From: Anaerolineaceae bacterium
GTDB lineage: Bacteria; Chloroflexota; Anaerolineae; Anaerolineales; Villigracilaceae
Assembly (NCBI GenBank): GCA_009885525.1
Contig: VFKN01000033.1
Location: 1-44,173, forward strand
Direction of reading: 5' to 3'
DNA: 44,173 nt
Shown here: piece by piece, positions 18,273 to 26,902 of the stretch
Layout: each line of letters starts with the position of its first letter
Position numbering within the stretch: the stretch's first letter is position 1
Position numbers and translations under genes: made by a program
Notes under the pieces: generated by a model
Seen by the model: only the letters and a program-made list of their open reading frames with translations
The model's database searches: none
Told to the model about the DNA's origin: nothing

Positions 18273-20110
18273 GCGTTCACCTTCTCTCCATAAGCCAACG
18301 ACCCCAACTCTGCCAGCATTTCAAGTCCCTTCACTTCATACGGCAGGAGCGGAATTTCCAACACGGGCACATTAAACCGTTGACGAATTTCAGCCAAATA
18401 TTTTTCCTGCATAATGCGTCGCGCCTGTGCGAAGGGCGTCACCTGGTTTGGCGGAATAACAAAATTCGCGACCACCAATCCTGGGTGAATACCCACTGTC
18501 TCCAATTCCTTCGCCGTGCGCCATGCTTCCAAGATCGGCGTGGACTCGGGATACATCACAAACGCAAACGTGCTTTGTGCAGGGTCGCGCATCATCTCGA
18601 TCACCTGACCGAAACGCTGCTTGGCAACATCATCTGCGGCGCTGCCATCCACCGAAGCGAAGACCTTCACATCAATCTGCTGACTCCAATCCATGGGTAG
18701 TTCCAACAGGCGCATCGTGTGACCCGTGGGCGCAGTATCGAACACCACGGCTTCCCAGTCCGCTTGCGAGGCGTAATCAATGAACTGGTCAAACGCCGCC
18801 ATCTCTTCGGTACAAGGCGAGTCGAGTTCTTCTTCCATGACCTTGATCGCGGATTCAGGTCGCCCGCGTTGACTCGCATCATCGAGAATACGCGACTTAT
18901 AAGTTTCCGCCGCAGCTTTCGGATCGATCTTGACCGCCCACAACGAGGGTTGTCCGCTGACAGCCGCAACATCATCGCCCACGGGTTGACCCAACACATC
19001 GCCCAAATGCGCGGCGGGATCGGTTGTCAATAATAAAGTTTTATATCCTTGCTGCGCCAACCAAACCGCAGTGATACACGACGCAACCGTTTTTCCAACT
19101 CCGCCTTTGCCTGCAAAAAATATCGTGCGACGTTGACCATTTTTGGGTTGAATGTTGAAATGTTGGAAAGTTGAAGGTTGACTTTCAGCCTTCAATCCTG
19201 CAACCTGCAACCTTTCAATCTGTAACTCTTCCCCGCCATCAAAGAAAATTTTTGCCACTTGACGTAACCGCGCCGCGCCTTGAATCTCACCCGAAAGCAG
19301 AGTCATGCGCTGGGATGGATACGGCAACTCGATTTCAATCTGCTCCAGATAGCGCGCCTGCATTTCGGAGCGCGCGGCAAATAACGGATTAACTTTTTCA
19401 GAAGCGGGAATAATTCCGTTGATAATTAATCGGTGCGTGTGAATCCCCAGTTTACCCAATTCACCGATGGCGCGTTTCGTTTCGCGGATGGCAATCGCTT
19501 CGGGGTGCAGGACAAAAATAAAAGTGGAAAGTGATTCATCGCGCAGAGTGGCTAACGCGTTTTCGTATTTGTGTTTCGCGTCCTGAATAGCGGCGGCAGG
19601 ACCGATACAAGTCTGTCCGCTGCCGGCGCTGGCCGCGTCAATGGATTGACTCCACTCAGCGGGCAATTCCAGCAAGCGGATCGTGTGCCCCGTGGGCGCA
19701 GTATCAAAGATGATGATGTCAAATTGAGGCGCGGATTCGTCGCGCACGATGAAATCGGTGAAGCGATCAAAAGCGGCGACTTCCGCTGTGCATGGACCGC
19801 TCATCTGCTCTTCCATCACCTGCACCATTTGCGCGGGGAAGGCAGCGCGCAGGGGCGACATGGCGTGGTCAATATATTCTTGCGTGGCAATGTCAGGGTC
19901 GATCTCCATCGCCGATAAATTTGGCACACCAGTAATCGATGTGATTTGATGTCCGATTATCTGTTCAAAAACATCCGCTAAATTTGAAGCAGGGTCAGTG
20001 GTAACGATGAGCGTGCGCTTGCCTTCATCCGCGTAACGGACAGCGTGGGTGCAAGCCATTGATGTTTTGCCTACGCCACCTTTGCCGGAAAAGAAAATAA
20101 ATTGGGTCAT
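18269..20110 (-). CDS. arsA: Arsenical pump-driving ATPase ArsA, tandem (two ATPase halves)
   Basis: Two P-loops (FFSGKGGVGKTSMACTHA and FFAGKGGVGKTVASCITA), two FDTAPTGHTxRLLELP motifs, metalloid-site cysteines SGPCTAEVAAFDRF / DSPCTEEMAAFDQF. Confidence 0.96.
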   Translation of the reverse strand: MTQFIFFSGKGGVGKTSMACTHAVRYADEGKRTLIVTTDPASNLADVFEQIIGHQITSITGVPNLSAMEIDPDIATQEYIDHAMSPLRAAFPAQMVQVMEEQMSGPCTAEVAAFDRFTDFIVRDESAPQFDIIIFDTAPTGHTIRLLELPAEWSQSIDAASAGSGQTCIGPAAAIQDAKHKYENALATLRDESLSTFIFVLHPEAIAIRETKRAIGELGKLGIHTHRLIINGIIPASEKVNPLFAARSEMQARYLEQIEIELPYPSQRMTLLSGEIQGAARLRQVAKIFFDGGEELQIERLQVAGLKAESQPSTFQHFNIQPKNGQRRTIFFAGKGGVGKTVASCITAVWLAQQGYKTLLLTTDPAAHLGDVLGQPVGDDVAAVSGQPSLWAVKIDPKAAAETYKSRILDDASQRGRPESAIKVMEEELDSPCTEEMAAFDQFIDYASQADWEAVVFDTAPTGHTMRLLELPMDWSQQIDVKVFASVDGSAADDVAKQRFGQVIEMMRDPAQSTFAFVMYPESTPILEAWRTAKELETVGIHPGLVVANFVIPPNQVTPFAQARRIMQEKYLAEIRQRFNVPVLEIPLLPYEVKGLEMLAELGSLAYGEKVNA

Positions 20111-20466
20111 GCCGTTACCCCATTCAACGCGGCGCGGATTTCATCCGCGCTCGGATATGCGCCCACCTTGATTACCTTGCCACGCACAACTGCAATAGGC
20201 AGGGCAGCCATTTCTTTTTCACGCACCAGTTTCATCACTTCAGCGTTGCTCAAAAAAGCGTTGGGATTGCTGGTCATTTGATAACGTTCCACGCGTAGAT
20301 TTTCACGCTGGAGCGACATGACCATCTCGTTTACATCCAGCAAAGTTTGGTCGAGCGCGGGGCCGCACAATCCGCTGGGACAACACATCGGCGGGTCGAA
20401 TAATTCCACGTCCGCTGGGACAATGGAAGTCGGCAGGGTATTCAATATAGGGATAAGATTGTTCAT
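20107..20466 (-). CDS. arsD: Arsenite metallochaperone ArsD
   Basis: VELFDPPMCCPSGLCGPALDQ vicinal-Cys motif; AALPIAVVRGKVIKVGAYPSADEI. Confidence 0.92.
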   Translation of the reverse strand: MNNLIPILNTLPTSIVPADVELFDPPMCCPSGLCGPALDQTLLDVNEMVMSLQRENLRVERYQMTSNPNAFLSNAEVMKLVREKEMAALPIAVVRGKVIKVGAYPSADEIRAALNGVTA

Positions 20467-20475
20467 GATATTTCC

Positions 20476-20859
20476 TTATGGAGTAGATGCGGGTGAACAT
20501 TGTGGACATTCACATGATGGATTGACCTGAGCATTGATAAGCGCGGAAACAGATTCGGGGGAGAGACCACTCAGGCGGGCGGAAGTAGTTATCAGGTCTA
20601 GCAGAGATACATCTTTAAGTCGATAGAAAATATAGCGGCCTTCACGCCGATCCTGCAAAATATCCGCTTTACGCAATGCCATGAGGTGCTGAGAGATATA
20701 GGCTTGCCGCCAGCCAAGTGCGGTCTCAAGGTGGCATACGCAGGCTTCGCCGGTGCCAATGGCAAGCAGAATGGCAATGCGCTGCGGAGCAGCAATAGCG
20801 GTCAGGGGCGCGGAAATTTGTTCGGAAATTTTAACGAAGGGTTGTTTTTTCACATTCAT
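20476..20859 (-). CDS. arsR: ArsR family transcriptional regulator
   Basis: Winged HTH ACVCHLETALGWRQAYISQHLMALRKADILQDRREGRYIFYRL; first gene of the operon. Confidence 0.93.
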   Translation of the reverse strand: MNVKKQPFVKISEQISAPLTAIAAPQRIAILLAIGTGEACVCHLETALGWRQAYISQHLMALRKADILQDRREGRYIFYRLKDVSLLDLITTSARLSGLSPESVSALINAQVNPSCECPQCSPASTP

Positions 20860-20881
20860 GATCCTGAATATATTATAGCAA

Positions 20882-20903
20882 CATATTCAAAAATTGGAAT
20901 ATG
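20882..20903. promoter_or_regulatory. Candidate ArsR operator
   Basis: Perfect 7-bp inverted repeat CATATTC-N8-GAATATG immediately upstream of arsR. Confidence 0.6.
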
Positions 20904-20936
20904 ATATTTGTCATGACTTTATTAGGAATTTACAAG

Positions 20937-21224
20937 TTATTTGCTGTGACCAAGTTTTGTGTAAGAAGCGATAATGTGGCTTTTTTTAGTTCGAACTTCG
21001 CCCAGGCTGCTTAATCCTGTTTCGTCTTTTACGTATTGACCGATCGCGGTGTTGACCACGGCATCACGCAGGTTGTCACATAATTCATCGTAACGCCTGC
21101 GCCATTCGGGATTATGCTCAATCGCCATACATACGTCCAACATAATGTCCTCGCCATAGGGCTTGGGAAATATTGCAAGCACATCGTGGACAAGAGTTTT
21201 AACGCCTTTCGTTCTATTGTTCAT
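20937..21224 (-). CDS. Hypothetical protein
   Basis: 95-aa ORF, plausible composition, no recognised domain. Confidence 0.5.
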   Translation of the reverse strand: MNNRTKGVKTLVHDVLAIFPKPYGEDIMLDVCMAIEHNPEWRRRYDELCDNLRDAVVNTAIGQYVKDETGLSSLGEVRTKKSHIIASYTKLGHSK

Positions 21225-21245
21225 GGTAATTTTCTCCTTTGATCT

Positions 21246-21364
21246 TCTCTACTGTATATTTTTAAAATGGGACGCTGATGAACGCAGAAAAACGCGGATT
21301 TTTTCTTTTCATCAGCGAAATCAGCATTTTTCTGCGTCCAAAAAAGATTTTGTACGGTAGAGAA
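21246..21364. mobile_element. MITE-like element with TIRs and 9-bp target site duplication CTTTGATCT
   Basis: Direct repeats at 21237-21245 and 21365-21373; ends TTCTCTACTGTA / TACGGTAGAGAA inverted with 1 mismatch. Confidence 0.85.
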
Positions 21365-21391
21365 CTTTGATCTAATACTTCTTGTTCTTCG

Positions 21392-21670
21392 TTAACTTTT
21401 TCCGGCCACGTTCATCTCGGGGATGAGAATATAAGGGGCGTAGAAGGTATTGTAGACCCAGTGCGCTTCCTTGCTGACTGCGCCTACGTCTTTAAGTAGA
21501 TCATAGATATTTCCCGCAATAGACATATCTTTGACGCGCCCAACGATCTCACCTTTCTCGATCTTGAAAGCCAGCGCCAGCGGATTCGAGAATGCACCAG
21601 AGATGATGTTGCCTTGCCCTAAACCGAGCAAGTCTTCGACCAAAATGCCTCCGTCAATGCTAGCGAGCAT
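21392..21670 (-). pseudogene. C-terminal fragment of TldD/PmbA-family metalloprotease
   Basis: LASIDGGILVEDLLGLGQGNIISGAFSNPLALAFKIEKGEIVGRVKDMSIAGNIYDLL...ILIPEMNVAGKS; N-terminal domain missing. Confidence 0.8.
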
Positions 21671-21684
21671 ATCTTTATTTATAC

Positions 21685-21776
21685 TCAGTAGATCACGAAA
21701 ACGTAGTAACGACTTCAGTCGTTCGGCTAAAAAGCGACTAAAGTCGCAACTACGAAGTCTTTTCGTGAAGTACTGA
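21685..21776. repeat. Inverted-repeat element at the TldD breakpoint
   Basis: Outer arms TCAGTAGATCACGAAAA / TTTTCGTGAAGTACTGA (15/17); internal short palindromes CGACTTCAGTCG and GCGACTAAAGTCGC. Confidence 0.75.
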
Positions 21777-21995
21777 TACTACCAATTTTATTAATTGTCT
21801 TGTTACTATCGACTCATGCATACATAAAATATTTCAAATGTGACGCGGCACTTCTCCCTTATTCCCAGCCCTTTCCTCGAAGGCGAATGAAGCGTGTATA
21901 TCGGATCGCAGACAATCTTTGCGTCTGAAATATATGGGTTTAATTTAAATTTTTATAGTAGGCTATAATCCCAAAACATCCTTTATAGGTTCTCC

Positions 21996-24098
21996 ATGCC
22001 AAATCATCTTGTAAATCAAAGTTCTCCCTACCTATTACAACACATCAACAACCCTGTGGATTGGTTTCCCTGGGGTGAAGAAGCATTGACAAAAGCCAAA
22101 GCCGAAGACAAGCCAATCTTTCTCAGCATCGGATATTCCGCGTGCCATTGGTGTCATGTCATGGCGCACGAGTCTTTTGAAGACGCCGAAACCGCCGCAT
22201 TCATGAACGAGCATTTCGTCAACATCAAAGTGGATCGCGAAGAACGCCCCGACCTCGACGCCATCTATATGCAAGTCACCGTCGCCATGACAGGTTCAGG
22301 CGGCTGGCCCATGTCTGTTTTTCTCGCGCCCGATCTCAAACCTTTTTACGCTGGCACATACTTCCCGCCCACGCGCAAATACAACATGCCCGCTTTCAAA
22401 GAAATTCTTTCAGGTCTTGCCAACGCGTGGCAAAGCGATAGAAACGAAGTTCTAAAAGTTGGGCAGCAAGTTATCACGCATTTGCTGAGTCAAAACTCCA
22501 CGCAAAAAAGCGACCTGCTTGTGCGCGAACATTACGACGCCATCGCAAAATCAATTACAAATTCTTATGACTGGGGTTATGGCGGCTGGGGCGCTGCGCC
22601 CAAATTTCCACAGGCGATGACCATTGAATTCATGCTCGCGCATGCGGTCACCAACAACCAACCCGAACATCTCAAACTCATCAAGCATTGTCTTGATGCA
22701 ATGTCACGCGGCGGCATGTATGATGTCGTCGGGGGCGGCTTCTCGCGTTACAGCACCGATAATTTTTGGCGTGTGCCGCACTTTGAAAAAATGCTTTACG
22801 ACAACGCCCTGCTTATCCGCGCTTATTTGCACGCGTGGCAAGTCACCAAAGAGCCCGCCTTCAAACGCATTGTCGAAGAAACACTCGAATTCGTCATGCG
22901 CGAAATGAGTCATCCACAAGGCGGATTTTATTCCTCGCTCGATGCCGACTCCGAACACGTTGAGGGCAAATTCTATGTATGGACTTTGGAAGAGATCAGA
23001 GAACATTTAAAAGAGAACAGTGAATTATTTGAAACGGCTTATGGAATCACCGCTGCTGGAAATTGGGAAGGCCGAGTAGTTCTCCAACGCTCGATAGATG
23101 ACTCCTCCCTCGCCGCGCGCTTCAAACTAGACGCGGAGTCAGTGCCTGCAAAGCTGAAAGAATCTCATCTCAAATTATTATCCGCCCGCGGCTCAAGAAT
23201 TCGCCCCGGCACCGATGACAAGATACTCACCGCGTGGAACGGTCTCATGCTCGCCGCCTTCGCCGAAGCCGCGCGCGCTAATGTCATTGCGAGCGATAGT
23301 GAAGCAATCTCCACGCCATCAGGGAGATTGCTTCGTCGGGAAGATCACCCTCCTCGCAATGACATATATCTCCAAGTAGCTACGCGCTCGGCAGAGTTTT
23401 TGCTGAGCGAGATGCGCCCCAACGGTCAACTGCGCCGCTCGTGGCGTGAAGGCAAAGCAACGAGTGAAGTTTTCCTAGAGGATTATGCCGCATTAATTCT
23501 CGGCTTGCTTGAACTGTACCAAACTGATTTCAACGTTAAATGGTTCAAATCCGCGCGTGAATTGGCGGATGAGATGATTCAAAAGTTCAGCGACCCGCAA
23601 GGTGGATTTTTTGACACACCCAATGACGGCGAAACATTACTGATCCGCCCGAAAGATGTTTCTGATAATGCCACGCCATCAGGCAATGCGCTGGCGTGTG
23701 AAGCATTGTTGAAATTAGCAGCGTTCACTGGTGATGAAAAATATCGCAGTCTCGCCGAAGAATCTTTAACACTGGTCAGTGAGTATGCACTCCGCGCGCC
23801 AACTGGATTTGCACGCTGGTTATCGGCGGGAGAGAATGCTTTGGGTCACATGAAACAAATCGTGGTTATGGGTGAGGCGGGCGAGGAAAACTTCGAGCGG
23901 TTGATTCAAATTGTCCGTGCAGAATATAAACCGGGCATGATCATATCCGCATCCCCTTATCCCGCACAAAAAGATGCGCCGGAATTATTGAACGAACGTG
24001 TGTTGTTAAACGGCAAGGCGACGGCCTATGTGTGCGAAGGGTTTGTATGCAAGCAACCTACCACCGACCCGAATGTGTTGATAGAACAGTTACAATAA
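21996..24098 (+). CDS. Thioredoxin domain-containing protein, DUF255 / YyaL (spermatogenesis-associated protein 20-like)
   Basis: [64 protein letters not shown]. Confidence 0.95.
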   Translation: MPNHLVNQSSPYLLQHINNPVDWFPWGEEALTKAKAEDKPIFLSIGYSACHWCHVMAHESFEDAETAAFMNEHFVNIKVDREERPDLDAIYMQVTVAMTGSGGWPMSVFLAPDLKPFYAGTYFPPTRKYNMPAFKEILSGLANAWQSDRNEVLKVGQQVITHLLSQNSTQKSDLLVREHYDAIAKSITNSYDWGYGGWGAAPKFPQAMTIEFMLAHAVTNNQPEHLKLIKHCLDAMSRGGMYDVVGGGFSRYSTDNFWRVPHFEKMLYDNALLIRAYLHAWQVTKEPAFKRIVEETLEFVMREMSHPQGGFYSSLDADSEHVEGKFYVWTLEEIREHLKENSELFETAYGITAAGNWEGRVVLQRSIDDSSLAARFKLDAESVPAKLKESHLKLLSARGSRIRPGTDDKILTAWNGLMLAAFAEAARANVIASDSEAISTPSGRLLRREDHPPRNDIYLQVATRSAEFLLSEMRPNGQLRRSWREGKATSEVFLEDYAALILGLLELYQTDFNVKWFKSARELADEMIQKFSDPQGGFFDTPNDGETLLIRPKDVSDNATPSGNALACEALLKLAAFTGDEKYRSLAEESLTLVSEYALRAPTGFARWLSAGENALGHMKQIVVMGEAGEENFERLIQIVRAEYKPGMIISASPYPAQKDAPELLNERVLLNGKATAYVCEGFVCKQPTTDPNVLIEQLQ
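23281..23365. mobile_element. Palindromic MITE/REP-like element inserted in-frame in the DUF255 coding sequence
   Basis: 13-bp perfect terminal IR ATGTCATTGCGAG / CTCGCAATGACAT, inner 12-bp IR GAAGCAATCTCC / GGAGATTGCTTC; second copy of the core near 41361-41455. Confidence 0.85.
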
Positions 24099-24233
24099 TT
24101 CTATGAACGCCATCAGGCTAAATCAGCAACAGCGATCATAGTATATGGAAGATAGCCAGCACATCGCAGAATGGGGAATTTTTTTACAACTCATGATGAA
24201 GGATAAAAGCATCAAAGAGCTGGGTTATTAAAA

Positions 24234-24266
24234 ACACAAAGGCTCTCTATGTGAGAGCCTTTGTGT
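24234..24266 (-). terminator. Rho-independent terminator (bidirectional)
   Basis: Perfect 14-bp stem ACACAAAGGCTCTC / GAGAGCCTTTGTGT with 5-nt loop; T-rich on both sides. Confidence 0.8.
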
Positions 24267-24268
24267 AA

Positions 24269-24454
24269 TTATTTTTTTTCTTCTTCTTTTGTTTCAGATT
24301 TTTCAGCCTGCTCGGCGCTACCACCCAACCCATCACGGAAAGATTTGATGCTGTTTCCGATTTCTCCGGCAATCTTGCCAATGCGACCTGGCCCAAACAA
24401 CAGAACGACTATAATAAGAATGATGATCCATTCCGGACCGCCTAAATGAAACAT
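24269..24454 (-). CDS. tatA: Twin-arginine translocase TatA/TatE subunit
   Basis: MFHLGGPEWIIILIIVVLLFGPGRIGKIAGEIGNSIKSFRDGL. Confidence 0.93.
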   Translation of the reverse strand: MFHLGGPEWIIILIIVVLLFGPGRIGKIAGEIGNSIKSFRDGLGGSAEQAEKSETKEEEKK

Positions 24455-24530
24455 TTGTAACTCCTTTTGTTAATATTAAAATGTATAGTACCACAATTAA
24501 ATGAAAAAATGGCTAGAACAGGGCTTACGC

Positions 24531-24642
24531 CAGCAATTCTCAGCACGGCTTTTTTCATCCGCAGATTTCGCAGATTGAAAGGAAAAAATCTACTAAGTCT
24601 GTGCAATCTGTGGATATAGATTTTTCATAATGAGAATTGCTG
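24531..24642. mobile_element. MITE-like element with 12-bp perfect TIR and 9-bp target site duplication GGCTTACGC
   Basis: TIR CAGCAATTCTCA / TGAGAATTGCTG; direct repeats at 24522-24530 and 24643-24651. Confidence 0.85.
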
Positions 24643-24657
24643 GGCTTACGCAAGACG

Positions 24658-24763
24658 CTCCCTCATCCCCAATCCCTTCGACAGGCTCGGGACACCACCC
24701 TTCCCTTTCGGGGGAAGGGAGTCCCTTCTTCAACGGGAGAGAGGTTAGGGTTAGGGTGAGGGT
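24658..24763. repeat. Imperfect inverted intergenic repeat (CCCTCAtCCCcAatCCC ... GGTTAGGGTTAGGGTGAGGG)
   Basis: C-rich left and G-rich right ends roughly complementary; internal hairpin CTTCCCTTTCGGGGGAAGGGAG. Confidence 0.6.
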
Positions 24764-24855
24764 GCATCGCGCGGCAGACATATATACGGTATGGAATACA
24801 TTGCGACTGCTCGAAGAAATCACCCAACACAAAAATTGGTTCAAAGGCAAAAGAA

Positions 24856-26886
24856 ATGACAAGAACCGCATCGCTGCCAGACAACGAAAATTCTAAAAAA
24901 GAGAAAAAGCAGTGGCAGCTAAATTATATAATCTGGCTGGTTTGGATCAGCACATTAGCGGCACACTTGCTACAATTACCCTCAAAAACCGACTTGAACG
25001 CAAAAGGTCCGACAGTTTGGGTAAATATATTCTTTTTAATTCTTCTATATGGATATATCATTTTTGTAGTGTTTGGGACAGGGCGCATTATTTTACGATA
25101 TCTCGACTTGAATCTAAGAAGCCTTGAATTCAATGTGCTTGCTTTTATGTTCGGTTTGGCAGTCTTTTCATGCGCCATATTGGTCATTGGTCTAGCTGGC
25201 TGGCTGAACAACATCGCCATTCTATGCGTTCTTGGCATCGCGGGAATTATTTCCTGCCCGGAATGGGACAAAATCCGACAGGGAGTCCGGCAAAGAATAA
25301 AAAATATCCGCTTTTCACCCGCAAAAAATCTGGATGAAATCATACTGGTAATTGTTCTAGCTTTTCTGTTGCCTGTGCTCTTCCTGAATGCGCTTTCCCC
25401 AGCCTGGGATTACGATGCGCTGCTGTATCACCTGAAAATTCCATCCTTGTTTTTATCGCAGGGAAAGATTTATTTCGACCCCGACGTTTTTCGTTCGACT
25501 TATCCTTTTTTGGGAGAAATGCCATTTCTCGTCGGACTTGTTTTTGGGGTTGCTTCCCTGTCGAAATTGATCAACCTGACTTACGCAATCCTGCTTGCGT
25601 TAAGTGTGTATGCCTTCGGCAAGCGTTTCTTTGGACGTGAAACAGCCGTCATTGCCGTAATGATGTTGGTAGGCGCTCCGTCTATTACCAATTGGGCGAC
25701 CTGGGTCAGCATAGATTTTGCATGGGCAGTCTATGAATTTTGGAGCGTCTACGTTGTGATGTTGTGGCTGGAAAACGGGGGAAAAAATACCAACCAATGG
25801 CTGGCGCTGGCAGGCATCCTCTCTGGGCTGGCAGCCAGTACAAAATATCTTTCACTGGCAGCGATGGGAATCGTCGGCATAATCATTGCCTGGCAATTGC
25901 AGAGTCGCCCGCGTCATTCCGTGGTTGATACAATAAAAAGCCTGGTGGTTTTCGGTTTATCAGCGGGGCTTGTCATGTCGCCGTGGTATATCAAAAATTG
26001 GCTTTGGACTGGCAATCCAATTTATCCTTTGGTCTGGGGGGGTGTGGGCTGGGGGCCGTTAAAGGAACAGGTAATGAGCGATTATCTGCACAGTTTCGGG
26101 GTCGGCAATAACTGGCTGAATTATCTTCTTCTCCCATATAATGTCTACGCCAAACAGAATCGATTTTCAACCAATTTCCTGGAAATAATCCACCCGGCGC
26201 TCTGGCTTGCCTTTGCATATCCTTTTTTGAAGCAATCGAAAAAACAAACTGTTCCGTTGATATATTCAGCATTGTACTGTGCCATCTGGGCGGTCAACTC
26301 ACAAGTAATACGCTTCCTACTTCCAGCATCGGCGTTTCTGGCTTTACTCGCAGGGGATGTGATCCAAAAGTCATTGCCTGTGATAAGAAAAACCATAACA
26401 TACGGACTATTAAGCAGCCTGCTGCTTGCAAGTTTGGTATATCAGATTTTACTTTTTCTAAGTTATGTTCCATATTTTATCGGTCAAAAATCCGCAGCGG
26501 ATATATTGAGATTATCAGTTGATAATTTTCAAATCACCCAGTACATTCAAGAGAATCTCAAACCCGATGAACGCGCCCAATTCCTATGGGACGGGCGCGG
26601 GTATTACTGCGACGCGCGCTGCATCCCCGATGATGAACAATCCACGGCTGTTTTGCTGGCAATAAATTCACCGTCCCCGGAAACACTGGCACACGAGTTA
26701 CACGCGAAAGGAATCACGCATCTGATGATAAGCAGTACCGATGCCCTCTGGTTCATTAATTACCATGATCCCCATCACCTGCATCAACAGGCGTTGGGTT
26801 ATTTCAAAAATATTTTCCTCCCTGCCTGCGGAAATTCCGTTTACAAAGACAGACAAATGGAATTATTCCAAATCACCTGCCCATAA
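24856..26886 (+). CDS. Polytopic glycosyltransferase family 39-like membrane protein
   Basis: Many TM helices; LSPAWDYDALLYHLKIPSLFLSQGKI and SPWYIKNWLWTGNPIYPLVWG. Confidence 0.75.
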   Translation: MTRTASLPDNENSKKEKKQWQLNYIIWLVWISTLAAHLLQLPSKTDLNAKGPTVWVNIFFLILLYGYIIFVVFGTGRIILRYLDLNLRSLEFNVLAFMFGLAVFSCAILVIGLAGWLNNIAILCVLGIAGIISCPEWDKIRQGVRQRIKNIRFSPAKNLDEIILVIVLAFLLPVLFLNALSPAWDYDALLYHLKIPSLFLSQGKIYFDPDVFRSTYPFLGEMPFLVGLVFGVASLSKLINLTYAILLALSVYAFGKRFFGRETAVIAVMMLVGAPSITNWATWVSIDFAWAVYEFWSVYVVMLWLENGGKNTNQWLALAGILSGLAASTKYLSLAAMGIVGIIIAWQLQSRPRHSVVDTIKSLVVFGLSAGLVMSPWYIKNWLWTGNPIYPLVWGGVGWGPLKEQVMSDYLHSFGVGNNWLNYLLLPYNVYAKQNRFSTNFLEIIHPALWLAFAYPFLKQSKKQTVPLIYSALYCAIWAVNSQVIRFLLPASAFLALLAGDVIQKSLPVIRKTITYGLLSSLLLASLVYQILLFLSYVPYFIGQKSAADILRLSVDNFQITQYIQENLKPDERAQFLWDGRGYYCDARCIPDDEQSTAVLLAINSPSPETLAHELHAKGITHLMISSTDALWFINYHDPHHLHQQALGYFKNIFLPACGNSVYKDRQMELFQITCP

Positions 26887-26902
26887 AGAAGAAGAAATCA
26901 AT

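Noticed and set aside
24741-24763. GGTTAGGGTTAGGGTGAGGG telomere-like repeat
   Set aside because: Only two TTAGGG-like units, and it is the right end of a common C-rich/G-rich bacterial intergenic inverted repeat, not a telomere.
24630-24896. 88-aa plus-strand ORF in the tatA-GT39 gap
   Set aside because: Translation of repeat elements (PSPIPSTGSGHHPSLSGEGSPFFNGREVRVRVRV); not a credible gene.
26741-26902. N-terminal extension of the GT87 ORF
   Set aside because: It overlaps the upstream GT39 coding region in another frame; the ATG at 26903 with GAAGAAG upstream is the more likely start.
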